Source: Actinoplanes sp. NBRC 103695
GTDB lineage: Bacteria > Actinomycetota > Actinomycetes > Mycobacteriales > Micromonosporaceae
Direction of reading: 5' to 3'
Length of the DNA stretch: 64,000 bases
Assembly: GCF_030269485.1 (NCBI RefSeq)
Contig: NZ_BSTL01000013.1
Coordinates: 62,001-126,000, forward strand
Positions 31,885 to 39,835 of this stretch are shown here, piece by piece (the stretch's first letter is position 1; each line of letters begins with the position of its first letter). The translations under genes were made by a program, and so were the position numbers. The notes beneath the pieces are model-generated. The model was not told the DNA's origin, did not search any database, and was given only the letters and a program-made list of their open reading frames with translations.

Positions 31885-33801
31885 ATGATGAAGACCATCC
31901 TGGCCGCCGTCGCGGGGGCGGCGACCGTCTTAGCCTCGGCGGCGGTCCCGGCGCAGGCAGCGCCCACCGTCCCGCACGTGCGCGGCACCGGCACCGTGCC
32001 CACCTACTCGTACGCGAACGCCATCCGGGAGAGCGTCTGGGTGCAGACCACCCTGGACGGTGACCACGACGGCGTTCCCGACAAGGTCTCCGTCGACCTC
32101 GTACGCCCCCGGGAGACCGCGGCCGCGCACCTGCGCGTGCCCGTCGTGATGGAGGCCTCGCCCTACTACGCGTGCTGCGGCCGCGGCAACGAGGGAGAGC
32201 TCAAGGAGTACGACGCGGCCGGGACCATCGCCAAGGAGCCGCTCTACTACGACAACTACTTCGTGCCTCGCGGGTACGCGTTCGTGGCCGCCGATCTGAC
32301 CGGCACCAACCGCTCCACCGGCTGCGAGGATGTCGGCGGCCGCGACGAGGTGCTCGGGGCCAAGGCGGTCGTCGACTGGCTCAACGGCCGGGCCCGGGCC
32401 ACGTACGCCGACGGCACCCCGGCGGTCGCCACCCGGTGGACGAACGGCAAGGTCGGCATGATCGGCAAGTCCTGGGACGGTTCGGTCGCCAACGGTGTGG
32501 CCGCGACCGGCGTCGAGGGACTGGAGACGATCGTGCCGATCGCCGGCATCTCCAGCTGGTACGACTACACCCGTTACAACGGCGTCATCCGCTCCCCCGG
32601 CTACGCCCCGTTCCTCAGCGAGTACGTCAGCAGCCGGCCGGAGGCGTGCGCACAGAACCTCGCCGAGCTCGCCACGGACAGCGACGACGACACCGGCAAC
32701 CTGAACGCCTTCTGGGCCGAACGCAACTACCGGCCCGCCGCGAGCAGGGTGAAGGCCAGCGTCTTCGTGGTGCACGGCGTCAACGACACGAACGTCAGCA
32801 CCTCGCAGTTCGCGCTCTGGTGGAACAGTCTGCGCGTACCCAAGAAGATCTGGCTCTCGCAGACGGGTCATGTCGATCCGTTCGACTTCCGCCGGGCCGC
32901 CTGGGTGGAGACGCTGCACCGCTGGTTCGACTTCTATCTGCAGGGCCTGCGCAACGGGATCGACCGGGAGCCGCGGGCGAGCATCCAGACCGCCCCGGGC
33001 ACCTGGGTCGACCAGCCCACCTGGCCGGCCCCGAGCGCCCGGCCGGTGCGGGTGAGCCTGGGCAACGGCGATGGTTCCACGGGTACGCTCGGCGGCGTCT
33101 CTGGACGCGGCTCGCGCACCTGGGCGGACAACCCCGACCTGAGCGAGGCGGCGGCGACCGGCTCGCCGAACACTCCCGTCCCCGGGCGGGTGGCCTTCCT
33201 GTCCGCCCCGCTGCGGCGTGACCTGCGACTCTCCGGCATCCCCCAGGCCACCCTGCGGGTCAAGGTGGACCGCCCGACGACCGAGCTCACCGCGCGGCTG
33301 GTCGACTACGGCACGGCGACCCGGGTCAACTATCTCGGCGCCGAGGAAGGCATCACCACGGTGGGCACCGAGTCGTGCTGGGGTTCGTCGACCCCGGCCG
33401 ACGACGCCTGCTACCTCGACACCGTCGAGGATGTGGTCACCAGCGACCACGCGGTCCTCACCCGCGGTTGGCAGGACGCGGCGCACCACGTCTCGCTTTC
33501 CTTCCGTACGCCCTTGAGGCCGGGCCGCTGGTACTCGATCGCCGTGCCGTTGCAGGCCACCGACCAGATCGTGCGTTCCGGTCACGTCCTCGGCCTGATC
33601 CTGCAGCAGAGCGACAACGAGTACTCGACGCCGCCGACGACCGGCGCCACGGTCAGCCTGGATCTGGCCGGCAGTTCGCTGACGCTGCCACTGGCGAGCG
33701 GTTCACTGCCCGCCCCGGGAGCCACCGCACCGCACGTCACGACCGGTCCCGCTCCGGCCGCGCCGTCCCTGCGCCGTCCAGCCCGGCTCCAGCTCCCCTG
33801 A
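31885..33801 (+). CDS. secreted CocE/NonD-type hydrolase (Xaa-Pro dipeptidyl-peptidase, S15 family)
   Basis: A 638-residue exported protein with a signal peptide (MKTILAAVAGAATVLAS, cleavage near AQA-A). The alpha/beta-hydrolase core has the nucleophile in GMIGKSWDGSVAN, the Asp in VHGVNDTNVS and the His in QTGHVDPFDF. A C-terminal jelly-roll domain (RLSGIPQATLRVKVDRPT, RPGRWYSIAVPLQATDQ) is standard for S15/CocE. It should release X-Pro dipeptides or hydrolyse esters and amides outside the cell. The start is one of two adjacent ATG codons. It is divergent from the sugar-transport operon with no functional link seen. Confidence 0.92.
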   Translation: MMKTILAAVAGAATVLASAAVPAQAAPTVPHVRGTGTVPTYSYANAIRESVWVQTTLDGDHDGVPDKVSVDLVRPRETAAAHLRVPVVMEASPYYACCGRGNEGELKEYDAAGTIAKEPLYYDNYFVPRGYAFVAADLTGTNRSTGCEDVGGRDEVLGAKAVVDWLNGRARATYADGTPAVATRWTNGKVGMIGKSWDGSVANGVAATGVEGLETIVPIAGISSWYDYTRYNGVIRSPGYAPFLSEYVSSRPEACAQNLAELATDSDDDTGNLNAFWAERNYRPAASRVKASVFVVHGVNDTNVSTSQFALWWNSLRVPKKIWLSQTGHVDPFDFRRAAWVETLHRWFDFYLQGLRNGIDREPRASIQTAPGTWVDQPTWPAPSARPVRVSLGNGDGSTGTLGGVSGRGSRTWADNPDLSEAAATGSPNTPVPGRVAFLSAPLRRDLRLSGIPQATLRVKVDRPTTELTARLVDYGTATRVNYLGAEEGITTVGTESCWGSSTPADDACYLDTVEDVVTSDHAVLTRGWQDAAHHVSLSFRTPLRPGRWYSIAVPLQATDQIVRSGHVLGLILQQSDNEYSTPPTTGATVSLDLAGSSLTLPLASGSLPAPGATAPHVTTGPAPAAPSLRRPARLQLP

Positions 33802-34085
33802 CGAGTTCACGGCCGGGCCCCGGGGCTCATCCCGAGGTCCGGCCGGGAGCTCACCTTCCTCGGCGTGACCAGCCTCCGTATCGGCACGACCGGCTCCGCC
33901 GGCCCTGCCACCTCGGTGTCCACGTCGGATTCGACAGCCGCCTCGGGCGCATTCCGCTCGGCGTCCCTCCGCACCCCGCGATTCGCAGTCGCGCATCATG
34001 CCGATCTCCCGCAATCGGGGAAGGCTCGGCGACAGGGCCACGACAGCCCCGTGAGCCAGGGTGAGCGCGGGAGGTGGCGAATCTG
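33802..34085. other. intergenic region
   Basis: About 285 bases. An imperfect GC-rich dyad just after the peptidase stop (about 33812-33848) could terminate transcription. A GGGAGG ribosome-binding site at 34069-34074 serves the next gene. Reading frames through the region have shadow-like composition, and I support none. Confidence 0.45.
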
Positions 34086-35645
34086 ATGGGACCTTTACGA
34101 AGCTTGGCGATAGTCGTCGCGGTTCTGGGTTCGGCCGTGACGGTCAGCCCTGACGCCGAACCGTTGCCGTATCCGGAGCGCGGCGCGTACCGGATCAAGG
34201 CACTCCAGCCGGACTTCTGGCCGGACAAGGACGAGATCGCGGGCAACAACACCGGCGGAGTCGCCGTGAACCTGGTCTGGTCGCGGTGGCAGCCGACCCG
34301 ACGGCAGGCGCCGTGCACGGCCGGCGAGCAGGAGTACGACGGCCAGTGCTTCACGGTGCCGGCCGAGGTGGACGCCGAGATCAGCGACTGGTCCGCGCGC
34401 GGGCTGGTCGTCACCGGGGTCGCGTACGGGACACCGGACTGGGCCCGGCAGGGCAAGCCCTGCTCCCCCGTCGCGCCGGGCTTCGAGGTGTTCTGCACAC
34501 CCGGCGACGCGGCGGACTACGGCCGCTTCACCGGCATGCTCGCCCAACGCTACGACGGGCGGCACGGGCACGGCCGGGTGGCGGACTTCGTCGTGCACAA
34601 CGAGGTCAACTCCAACAACTGGTTCGATATCGGCTGCGGCCAGGGCGTCGCCTGTTCCACCGCCCGCTGGCTGGACGAGATCGCCGCGAACTACAACGCC
34701 GCGTACGACCGGGTCGCCGCCGAGCAGTCCACCGCGCGGGTGCTGATCTCGCTGGACCACCAGTTCGGCGTCGAGCTGGACCGCCCCGCGGCGCACGAGG
34801 CCACCCTGTCCGGCATGACCGTGCTGCGCGGCCTGGCGTCCCGCGCCGGCGCCCGGCAGTGGCGGGTCGCCTTCCACCCGTACGCCCCCGACCTGCGCAG
34901 CGACGTCACCGGCCCCGACGACTACCCCATCGTCAGCTACGGCAACGTCGGCACCCTGATCGGCTGGCTACGCGCGACCTTCCCCTCAGAGGTAGCGGCC
35001 TGGTCACAGGTCCAGCTGACCGAGAGCGGCATCAACTCCCGCACCCCGTCCTCCCCCGCGAGGCAGGCCGCGGCCGTCTGCGACTCGTTCCGCAACGTCC
35101 TGGGCACCCCCGGCATCACCAACTACGTGTACCACCGGATGAGCGACCACCCCGACGAGGTAGCGGGCGGCCTCGCCCTGGGCCTGCGAAACCCCGACGG
35201 CACCGCCAAGCCGGCCTGGACAACGTGGGCGCTGGCCAACCGATCCGACCTGACCCCACCCCGGTTGTCGTGCGGCTTCGAGCACCTCCCGTACACCCGC
35301 CTGACCCGCGGCTACCACCAGACGCGAGGTCATTGGGCCTCCACCCGCATCCTCCCGCCCGGCTTCACCACCGAGCACACCTGGCGCCTCTGGCGAGAAC
35401 CTGCGGCAGGCACCATCCCGCTGTTCGAATGCCGGGTAGGACAGCACAACCTGATCAGCCGCGACCCGGCCTGCGAGGGCCTGCCGCCGCTGGGCCCGGT
35501 CGGCCACATCAACACCGATCCGGGCCCCGGCCGGGTAGCCCTCTACCGCTGCTACATACCCGGCAACGGCGACCATTTCATCTCCACACAACCGGACTGC
35601 GAGCAAAGAACCAAAGAGCAGATCCTCGGGTACGCCGTCCCGTAG
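34086..35645 (+). CDS. secreted DUF5722-type glycoside-hydrolase-like protein with C-terminal DUF5648-like repeats
   Basis: This 519-residue protein has a signal-peptide-like start (LRSLAIVVAVLGSAVTVSP). The central (beta/alpha)8-like domain shows ADFVVHNEVNSNNWFD, where HNE suggests a general-acid Glu, and VQLTESGINSRTP, where TES suggests a nucleophile Glu, a clan GH-A pattern as in DUF5722. The last 130 residues repeat a Tyr/Phe-Cys-Arg motif (LFECRVGQHNLISRDPACEG, LYRCYIPGNGDHFISTQPDC) like the DUF5648 secreted repeat. It probably acts on an extracellular polysaccharide. ATG 34086 suits the GGGAGG site; GTG 34074 overlaps that site. Confidence 0.8.
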   Translation: MGPLRSLAIVVAVLGSAVTVSPDAEPLPYPERGAYRIKALQPDFWPDKDEIAGNNTGGVAVNLVWSRWQPTRRQAPCTAGEQEYDGQCFTVPAEVDAEISDWSARGLVVTGVAYGTPDWARQGKPCSPVAPGFEVFCTPGDAADYGRFTGMLAQRYDGRHGHGRVADFVVHNEVNSNNWFDIGCGQGVACSTARWLDEIAANYNAAYDRVAAEQSTARVLISLDHQFGVELDRPAAHEATLSGMTVLRGLASRAGARQWRVAFHPYAPDLRSDVTGPDDYPIVSYGNVGTLIGWLRATFPSEVAAWSQVQLTESGINSRTPSSPARQAAAVCDSFRNVLGTPGITNYVYHRMSDHPDEVAGGLALGLRNPDGTAKPAWTTWALANRSDLTPPRLSCGFEHLPYTRLTRGYHQTRGHWASTRILPPGFTTEHTWRLWREPAAGTIPLFECRVGQHNLISRDPACEGLPPLGPVGHINTDPGPGRVALYRCYIPGNGDHFISTQPDCEQRTKEQILGYAVP

Positions 35646-35647
35646 GT

Positions 35648-35740
35648 TCAGCAGCCCGTGTGCCCAGATCCCACCTTCGTCCACTTGCAGGTGTCGTAGA
35701 TCCGGTCACCACGAGCGCGGCGGTTTCCCGGCGGCGGCCC
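35648..35740 (-). pseudogene. possible C-terminal stump of a secreted protein
   Basis: Read leftwards, a frame gives GDRIYDTCKWTKVGSGHTGC and a stop at 35648-35650. The composition is protein-like, but no start or larger open frame lies upstream. It may be a relic or coincidence. Confidence 0.25.
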
Positions 35741-35882
35741 GCGGGCTTCGCGGCTTCGTTTCCGACATGGCCGGTCCTCTGAGCAGGCAACTTGGCGTGG
35801 TGGGCGCCGAAGGTAATCCTGCTGCGACTCCGGTGCCGGGTGAGCGGGGCGGGAGGATGACGCGGATCGTTACGATGAGCGG

Positions 35883-36416
35883 GTGTCCACTGCGGTTCAG
35901 ATAGTGCAGGTCGCGAAGGACGCGACGACGGCTCTGGCCCTGATCGTCGGTGGGGGCTGGGCCTACCTGAAGTTCGCTCGCGGCCGCCTGTTCGCGCCGC
36001 GTGCGGAGTTGTCCGTCACGGCCGCGATGTATGAGGGCGTGGACGGCCTCATGGTGGTCGCGACGGTCACGCTCGTCAACCGCGGCGTACGCCGGTTCAA
36101 GCTGAAGGACGACGGCAAAGTTCTGTACGTCTACGAGTTGCGCTCCGATGCCGGCAACGGGCCGGCGCTGCTGTCCGAGGAGAAGGTCGCCCTCGTTCCC
36201 ATCCTCACCTCACACGACTGGCTGGAGACGGCCGAGCAGGTGCAGGAGGAGACGACCGTCCTGCTCGGGCGCGCCGCCGACCACGACCGGGCCGGATTCC
36301 GCCTCGAGGCGCAGGTCTGGTCGCCGCCGGCCCTCGGCCGACGATCCGGTTTCCGGTGGATCTCCTCAGTGATCGCTCCGGGACCGGGGTGGACAAGATT
36401 GAAGGACAGTGCATGA
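35883..36416 (+). CDS. single-span membrane protein of unknown function next to the CHAT locus
   Basis: A 177-residue protein starting with GTG. A hydrophobic helix (residues about 13-29, ATTALALIVGGGWAYLKF) is followed by a positively charged RGRLFAPRAE, then a soluble beta-rich domain (VVATVTLVNRGVRRFKLKDD, VLYVYELRSDAGN, TSHDWLETAEQVQEETTVLL). The positive-inside rule suggests the domain is cytoplasmic. I do not recognise the family. It overlaps the small gene at 36413 (ATGA) and so forms a two-gene unit that converges on the CHAT-NTPase-TPR gene. It could be an effector or anchor of that system; this is inference. Confidence 0.72.
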   Translation: MSTAVQIVQVAKDATTALALIVGGGWAYLKFARGRLFAPRAELSVTAAMYEGVDGLMVVATVTLVNRGVRRFKLKDDGKVLYVYELRSDAGNGPALLSEEKVALVPILTSHDWLETAEQVQEETTVLLGRAADHDRAGFRLEAQVWSPPALGRRSGFRWISSVIAPGPGWTRLKDSA

Positions 36417-36604
36417 CCGATGACGCGGATTCCACGGCGAAGTTCCAGCGGAGCTGGGATCGCTCCGACGAGCGGCAACTGAACGAGGACCGCCGCCGGC
36501 TGCTGCTGCGCCGGCCGGCGGGCGCACCCGACCCCGCCCGGACCGCGGACCAGCCCGACCCGCAGCAACCCCCGGAGGACGAGGCCGGCCGGTCAGACGG
36601 TTGA
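36413..36604 (+). CDS. small hydrophilic, disordered protein
   Basis: A 63-residue frame, MTDDADSTAKFQRSWDRSD and so on, rich in Asp, Arg, Pro and Gln with no hydrophobic core, likely disordered. It is translationally coupled to the membrane protein before it and overlaps the 3' end of the CHAT gene by 12 bp on the other strand. The coupling supports it being real. The function is unknown; a linker, chaperone or protease substrate are possibilities. Confidence 0.55.
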   Translation: MTDDADSTAKFQRSWDRSDERQLNEDRRRLLLRRPAGAPDPARTADQPDPQQPPEDEAGRSDG

Positions 36605-39600
36605 CCGCCCGATGCCGGACAGCAGCTGCCGCACATCGTCCAGACCGTCGGTGACACCGGCCGCGAGGATGTCCCGTTCGGCCTGCTCGGCATAGATGCG
36701 TGCGTCCTCGGTGCGGCCCGCCTTCAACATGATCAGCGCCAGCAGGTGCCGGGCGTGGCCGGCGCTCGCGAGTTTTCCGCGGCTGACGTACGCGGCGAGC
36801 GCTTGCTGCAGGTGGTCGGCCGCGCGCCCGAGGTCGCCGGTGATGCGTTCGATGCTCGCCAGGCTGTAGTACAGCGGCGCGAGCAGGTCCGGCCGGCCGG
36901 CGACCGCCGTGATCGCGTTCTCGTAGTGGCGCCGGGCCTCACGAACCAGTTCGGCGGCCTCCGGCGGGAACCGGATCTCGATGATCGAGCCCGGTCCGCT
37001 GGTCAGCTCGCCGGCGTCGTACCGGCGCTGCGCGTCTTCCTGCGCCAGGATCTCGGCGCGCCGGATCGCCGTCGCGCCGAGGCCCTCGAACGCCCGGGCG
37101 ATGACCGCGTAGTCGCGATCCCCGACGATCCGCAGGCCCTCCAGGAAATAGGTGCGCGCGACCGACGCCGACCGGGCGTCGCCGGTCCGGCGGTGCAGAT
37201 GGCCGAGCTGGATCAGCATGGACGCTTCGAGCTGCTGATCGCCGAGGCGGTTCGCCAGGTTGACCGCCTCGCGGACGTCGGCCTCGTCCTCACTCGTGCC
37301 CAGTTCCAGCACGCGGGCGCGGGTCGCTTCACCGCCGGAGCGGCCGGCGCCGAGCAGGTCCCGAATCCGGGCGGCCAGATCGGCCTCACCGCGGGCGGTC
37401 GCCCGTTCGAGGCAGTAGCCGCGCAGAATCGTCGCGGACAGCGGCGCCTCCAGGGTCAGATCGATTCGCGGCAGCCCGTCCGGGCCGATCATCGCGGGCA
37501 CCAGGAGGTCGAGCGCCGCGAGCCACGCCTCCGGTCGGCCCTGTCCCGTGTAAAGGGCGCGGAGGGCCTGCATCGGCCCGAGCGCCGCCTCGGGGTGGCC
37601 GCTGCGCAGGCTCGCCGGCACCGCTTCCAGCAGATTCTCCTCATCCGCCGCGATGACCGGCAGAATGGCGCGTTCGCCGATCTCATGGCCCCAGGACAGC
37701 GCGTGCCCGTACGCGTCGAACTCGGCGCTGAGCGGGTCGCCGACGCTGCCGGGGTCCGGCGGGCCGACGCCGGCGGCCCGCAGGACCGCCGGAAGGAGCG
37801 GGTGGATGGCGTAGAAATCGACCGGTTGTGGCGCGAGCAGACCGCAGTCGGCGACGCATTCGAGCAGGTCGCGGGCAGGCTCGTAGGTCAACGGCATACC
37901 CAGCCTGGCGGCGCTCCGGCTCAGGTGCAGTGCCGACACGGTGCCGTGGAACCAACCCACCAGGCTCAGGATCTGCTTGTCGCCGACGTCCAATCGGTGC
38001 CGGAGCACCCGGGCCGCGGCGTGGACCGCCGGCTCGGTGACCGCCGGTCCGTCGATCAGGCCCAGCAGCGCGAGAAGGTTACCCCGCGATCGTTCGTCCG
38101 CCGGAGCGCCGCGGCCCGCGGCCACCGCCGAGCAGTCGGCGGGCGTCAGCACCTGCGTGGTCACCCGGGAGGCGCGGACACCGAGCCAGTCCAGGCCGCC
38201 GCACGCGATCAGCAGCACCTTCGCGCCGCCGCCGGCCAGTCGGCCGATCAGGTCGCCGAGACGCTCGCGGTCGCCGTCCGGCCGACCGGCCGGATGCCAC
38301 GGTGCCGCGACATCGAGGTCATCGATGATCCACAAAGCCCGGTCGGCCGGGCCGGTCGTCGAGACGGCGTCGTCGTCGGACAGCGAGACGCGTACGACCG
38401 TGTCGGTGCCACCGGTGCGGCGGTACCAGTCGCCGAACGTCTGCGCGACGGTGGACTTCCCGCTGCCGATGAGGCCACGGAGGTGCACCACATCGGCGCC
38501 GTCGAAAGCCCGGTCGAGCAGGAGCATCACGTCGTCGGCGCTGTCGAGCTCCGCGAGCGGGGCCCGAGCCGGATGCCCAGCGGTCCGCGCCGGCGCGCCG
38601 GTCGTCATCCTCATCGGCCCGTTCGCATAGACGGCGGGCACCAGCCAGTCGTCGTCCCGTTCGCCGGCACGCGGCCGGGCGAGTTCGCGCCGGGCGGCCG
38701 ACACCGCCTGCGCGAACTCGTCACCCTCGACGATCCGCTGGTAGAGCTTCTCGACGAAGACGGCGGCGGTGCTGACGTAAACGTCGTAGCGCATCGCGAC
38801 GACACCCTGTACGCCGCCGTCGAGCGCGGCCCGGGCCAGCGAGCCGAACGTCCTGCGCTGATCCGCCACCGGCTCGGGCGACGACTCGTCCCGGGCCCAC
38901 GCCGGGATGCTCCGGGCCGAGCCGCAGGCGTTCAGCACCAGCAGCGGCACCTCGTACTCCGCGAGCAGCCGTCCGAGCCGGGCGCCGCCGACCGGCATCA
39001 TGTTCTCCGCCACCTCGGCGTCCTCGAAGAGGAAGAACCCCTGCGTGACGTCGGCCTCCGGGAGGCGTTCGCCGTCCGCCGCCGGGGCCGTGCCGAAAAC
39101 CCCGTGCCCGTCCAGATGAACCAGGTCGAACGGCCGGCCACGCTCCGCGGCGTCCCGCAGAGCGTCGGAGAGCCGGCGGAAGGTCGGTGGCCGGAGCACC
39201 TGAACGTCAAGGTCCGGGAACCGCTCGCCGAGAGCCACCACGCGGCCGCCGACCGAGCGGAACGGGACGTCCCGCCCGAGCCGGGGACGGCAGATCGCGA
39301 GCAGGATCCGCAACGGCCCCGGCCGCCTCGGCGGGACCGGCGCCGCACCGGCCGGCTGGTGGACGAACGCGCGGGCAGCGACTGCCGGGACCAGACCGGA
39401 GCCGGCCTCGCGAAGCATCTCCAGCGGAACCTGCATCGCCTCGTCGCAGGCGGGATCCACTTCGATCCGCAGATCCGAGAGCTCCGGCCGGGCCGCCCGC
39501 CACAGGTCGGCGCCCGCGCCGGTGCCGAACAGGGCGTCGAAGAGTGCCTCGCCGAGGTCGTCCAGCCGGCGTGCGGCCCGGGCCGCGATCACCGGCGCGG

Positions 39601-39778
39601 GCTCGGCGGGATAGCGGCGGAAGTCCTCCAGGTACCAGCGGACCAGCAGTTCGTCGGAGCGTTCGAACGCGACGGACGGCACGGGGACCTCGGCGTGCCG
39701 GGACAGCCCCGGCAGCTCGAGGGAGATCGAGATGTGCGGCGAATCCCCGGCACCGAAGCCGAACCGAAGAGTCTTCAC
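36593..39778 (-). CDS. CHAT-domain (caspase-like) protease with P-loop NTPase and TPR repeats
   Basis: A 1061-residue protein. Residues 150-390 form a CHAT domain with both members of the caspase-type dyad: His225 in VHLDGHGVFG and Cys285 in LLVLNACGSARS. A Ser/Ala linker leads to a P-loop NTPase: Walker A GLIGSGKST (435-443) and Walker B LWIIDDLDV (482-490), STAND-like. The C-terminal half (about 620-1061) is alpha-helical with TPR-like repeats (RRTGDARSASVARTYFLEGL, ITGDLGRAADHLQQALAAYV). The first 150 residues (HISISLELPGL, VPLEMLREAG) resemble the N-terminal region often found before CHAT. The GTG at 39778 is the only start that keeps the frame. Such proteins act as triggered proteases in cell-death or defence circuits. 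Confidence 0.88.
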   Translation of the reverse strand: MKTLRFGFGAGDSPHISISLELPGLSRHAEVPVPSVAFERSDELLVRWYLEDFRRYPAEPAPVIAARAARRLDDLGEALFDALFGTGAGADLWRAARPELSDLRIEVDPACDEAMQVPLEMLREAGSGLVPAVAARAFVHQPAGAAPVPPRRPGPLRILLAICRPRLGRDVPFRSVGGRVVALGERFPDLDVQVLRPPTFRRLSDALRDAAERGRPFDLVHLDGHGVFGTAPAADGERLPEADVTQGFFLFEDAEVAENMMPVGGARLGRLLAEYEVPLLVLNACGSARSIPAWARDESSPEPVADQRRTFGSLARAALDGGVQGVVAMRYDVYVSTAAVFVEKLYQRIVEGDEFAQAVSAARRELARPRAGERDDDWLVPAVYANGPMRMTTGAPARTAGHPARAPLAELDSADDVMLLLDRAFDGADVVHLRGLIGSGKSTVAQTFGDWYRRTGGTDTVVRVSLSDDDAVSTTGPADRALWIIDDLDVAAPWHPAGRPDGDRERLGDLIGRLAGGGAKVLLIACGGLDWLGVRASRVTTQVLTPADCSAVAAGRGAPADERSRGNLLALLGLIDGPAVTEPAVHAAARVLRHRLDVGDKQILSLVGWFHGTVSALHLSRSAARLGMPLTYEPARDLLECVADCGLLAPQPVDFYAIHPLLPAVLRAAGVGPPDPGSVGDPLSAEFDAYGHALSWGHEIGERAILPVIAADEENLLEAVPASLRSGHPEAALGPMQALRALYTGQGRPEAWLAALDLLVPAMIGPDGLPRIDLTLEAPLSATILRGYCLERATARGEADLAARIRDLLGAGRSGGEATRARVLELGTSEDEADVREAVNLANRLGDQQLEASMLIQLGHLHRRTGDARSASVARTYFLEGLRIVGDRDYAVIARAFEGLGATAIRRAEILAQEDAQRRYDAGELTSGPGSIIEIRFPPEAAELVREARRHYENAITAVAGRPDLLAPLYYSLASIERITGDLGRAADHLQQALAAYVSRGKLASAGHARHLLALIMLKAGRTEDARIYAEQAERDILAAGVTDGLDDVRQLLSGIGRSTV

Positions 39779-39835
39779 AACCGATCGCTCATGCGGCGCC
39801 GCGGATACAGTCGCGTGCATGGGGACGATTGCATC
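39779..39835. promoter_or_regulatory. divergent promoter region of the CHAT and TPR genes
   Basis: Only 57 bp separate the two starts. The plus strand has GATACAGT around 39804-39811, a plausible -10-like box for the TPR gene. Opposing promoters this close imply shared control. Confidence 0.4.

Noticed and set aside
36746..39835. A long plus-strand frame continuous with the TPR gene and covering the CHAT gene
   Set aside because: The part before 39836 is the antisense shadow of the CHAT gene. TPR motifs begin only at ATG 39836, which fits the divergent promoter.
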